A stretch of 14,762 nucleotides of DNA from assembly GCA_009774465.1 (NCBI GenBank), contig VSNT01000098.1, positions 1 through 14,762 of the forward strand, written 5' to 3'. This document shows, piece after piece, positions 13,275 through 14,762 of this stretch; position 1 is the stretch's first letter, and every line of letters begins with the position of its first letter. A program made the translations under genes and the position numbers. The DNA is from Lachnospiraceae bacterium. GTDB taxonomy: Bacteria > Bacillota_A > Clostridia > Lachnospirales > Lachnospiraceae. The notes under the pieces are model-generated. The model saw only the letters and a list, made by a program, of their open reading frames with translations, was not told the origin of the DNA and did no database searches.

Positions 13275-14705
13275 CTATACTGTACCATGCTTTTTTGCGG
13301 GACGATCTTCTCTCTTGGAAAGCAGCATTTCAAAAGCGCCTATCAGATACTTTCTGGTTGCTGCCGGCTCAATGATCTGATCTACATACCCTCTCTTTGC
13401 TGCACCTGCCGCACTTGTCTGGAGAGAAGCATATTCCTTTGCACAAGCCTCAATCTTCTCTGCTCCCTGACCGTCACAGATAATCTTTGCCGCTAATTTT
13501 GCATCCATAGTTCCAATCTGTGCATCCGGCCATGCCATAGTAATATCAGCACCGATTGCCTTGGAATTCATGGTCACATACGCACTTCCAAAAGCCTGTC
13601 CGATTACAACATTCACTTTGGGAACTGTTGCATCAGCAAATGCATATGTAAGCTTTGCTGATGCCTTTGCAATTTTCTTTTCGGAACATTTATCTGCTTT
13701 AAAGCCCTTTACATTGGTAAGAGAAAGCACCGGAATATTAAATGCATCACAGAAAGTAATAAATTCTGCTGCCTTATCACATCCTGCCGGAGTAAGAACC
13801 GGATCGAACTTATCTGTAACCGTTCCATCTTCTCCATAAACCTCGCTGCGGTTTGCAACCGCACCGATTGTCACGCCATTTAACTTAATAAATGCAGTTA
13901 CCATTTCCTTTGCGTATCCGGCCTTAACTTCAAATACCGCACCGCTGTCCGCAAGCTGTGATAATGCAATTGCTGTATCGCCCGTACAATTTGCAATTTC
14001 TGCACAGGAACGGTTTAAATCATCTGTGCAGTCCTCAAAAACCGGATCTTCTTCATTATTTGCCGGAAGCATACATACAAGCTCTCTGATCTGGGCAAAA
14101 ATAGATGCCTCGTCTGCGACTACATCAACAATGCCTGCCTGTTCACTCTGGAATGCCGCAGCGGAAGTATCACATCTGCTGATTTCATTTCCATCTAACG
14201 CATTAGGCGCATTTACAAACAGCTTTGCCTTCTTTTCTTCCATAAAAGTAAAGTCTGTCAAAGTAGGGATCAGGGCAAGTCCGCCGCCGCATGAACCAAA
14301 AATAGCAGTAATCTGAGGAATCACTCCTGAACTAAGTACCTGCTTTTTGTAGATCTCGCCAAATCCGTTCAGTGCATCTGCAGCTTCCTGTAATCTAAGT
14401 CCGGCAGATTCAATAAGCCCAATTACGGGTGCGCCCATTTTAAGTGCCAGATCATAAAGGCTGGCAATTTTTCTGGCATGCATTTCACCAACGCTTCCGT
14501 TTAATACAGACGCATCCTGGCTGTATACATACACAAGATTACCACCTATCACTCCATATCCGGTGATAACACCATCAGAAGGAGTTTCTGTCTGTTTCAG
14601 ATTAAAATCAGTGCTTCTCGCAGTAACCTGCGCACCGATCTCAACGAAACTGTTTTCGTCGAGCAAAGCAGCTATTCTTTGACTCGCCTGTGAAAAAGTA
14701 CTCAT
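13275..14705 (-). CDS. MmdA-like acyl-CoA carboxyltransferase subunit
   Basis: The 476-residue protein is a carboxyl transferase of the crotonase-like superfamily: MmdA of methylmalonyl-CoA decarboxylase, 12S of transcarboxylase, or PccB. Members are about 510-530 long. An N-terminal half (about 45-215) and a C-terminal half (about 255-440) are recognisable. Motifs are divergent: LIESAGLRLQEAADAL (97-112) replaces the usual SGGARIQEG, FGSCGGGLAL (136-145) replaces GPCAGGAVY, and NVKGFKADKC with GQAFGSAYVTM (369-379) and WPDAQIGTM (392-400) follow. It should transfer a carboxyl group from an acyl-CoA, perhaps methylmalonyl-CoA, to the biotin carrier. The substrate is not proven. GGAGGG lies 7 bases before the ATG. 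It is the first gene of the operon, with a TATAAT on the minus strand (14735-14740) at the window edge. No ClpP-like or AccA partner is nearby. Confidence 0.88.
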   Translation of the reverse strand: MSTFSQASQRIAALLDENSFVEIGAQVTARSTDFNLKQTETPSDGVITGYGVIGGNLVYVYSQDASVLNGSVGEMHARKIASLYDLALKMGAPVIGLIESAGLRLQEAADALNGFGEIYKKQVLSSGVIPQITAIFGSCGGGLALIPTLTDFTFMEEKKAKLFVNAPNALDGNEISRCDTSAAAFQSEQAGIVDVVADEASIFAQIRELVCMLPANNEEDPVFEDCTDDLNRSCAEIANCTGDTAIALSQLADSGAVFEVKAGYAKEMVTAFIKLNGVTIGAVANRSEVYGEDGTVTDKFDPVLTPAGCDKAAEFITFCDAFNIPVLSLTNVKGFKADKCSEKKIAKASAKLTYAFADATVPKVNVVIGQAFGSAYVTMNSKAIGADITMAWPDAQIGTMDAKLAAKIICDGQGAEKIEACAKEYASLQTSAAGAAKRGYVDQIIEPAATRKYLIGAFEMLLSKREDRPAKKHGTV

Positions 14706-14762
14706 TTTTCAGCCCTCCATTTTATATTAAATAAATTATAACTTGATTCACAGGGACACAAG
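14706..14762 (-). promoter_or_regulatory. Leader and possible promoter of the decarboxylase operon
   Basis: A minus-strand TATAAT is at plus 14735-14740, about 30 bases ahead of the mmdA-like start; a -35 at normal spacing would fall partly beyond the window. A TTGTGT at 15 bases upstream is too close to be convincing. Confidence 0.35.

Noticed and set aside
13275..14705. AccA/AccD of fatty acid synthesis
   Set aside because: It is a single chain with both halves, lacks the AccD zinc finger, and sits with Na+ pump subunits.

Overview
The window looks like chromosome from a low-GC, Gram-positive anaerobe, most likely a Lachnospiraceae-type Clostridium relative. This rests on the strong AGGAGG ribosome binding sites, the Rpn-type nuclease, and the gene order of a biotin-dependent sodium-pump decarboxylase operon. 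The assignment is inference from gene content; no rRNA or tRNA is present. Almost every gene is on the minus strand. Only one regulator is on the plus strand.

Region 1 (1-6576) is a surface-polysaccharide or glycoconjugate region, AT-rich at its left end. It holds a GT4 glycosyltransferase cut by the window edge, a complete GT4 glycosyltransferase, an Rpn/PDDEXK nuclease gene placed between glycosyltransferases, a DPM1-like GT2 enzyme with two membrane helices, and a large GT-C-like multispanning protein. The last two plausibly work together: one loads a sugar onto a polyprenyl phosphate and the other transfers it outside the membrane.

Region 2 (6577-8103) holds a small secreted Thr/Val/Ala-rich protein, transcribed leftward, and a divergent XRE-family regulator. 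The 259 bp between their starts contain a good leftward promoter, perfect palindromes and GCTATT repeats spaced exactly 31 bp apart. This suggests that the regulator controls the secreted protein. Region 3 (8104-9116) is a NYN-domain putative RNase with two LOTUS/OST-HTH domains. Its promoter overlaps the terminator of the operon upstream.

Region 4 (9165-14705) is a five-gene minus-strand operon, in transcription order: an acyl-CoA carboxyltransferase (MmdA-like), a lipoprotein fused to an OadG-type gamma subunit, a biotin carrier, the OadB sodium-pump beta subunit, and an OadA/5S-type carboxyltransferase without its own biotin domain. Both kinds of carboxyltransferase therefore sit with one biotin carrier and one Na+ pump. 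The inventory equals the three soluble parts of propionibacterial transcarboxylase plus a pump. Two intercistronic gaps hold unusual RNA structure: three tandem 52-bp hairpin repeats, each with a Shine-Dalgarno and an anti-Shine-Dalgarno segment, ahead of the biotin carrier gene, and two long hairpins between oadB and oadA. These are the most interesting parts of the window.
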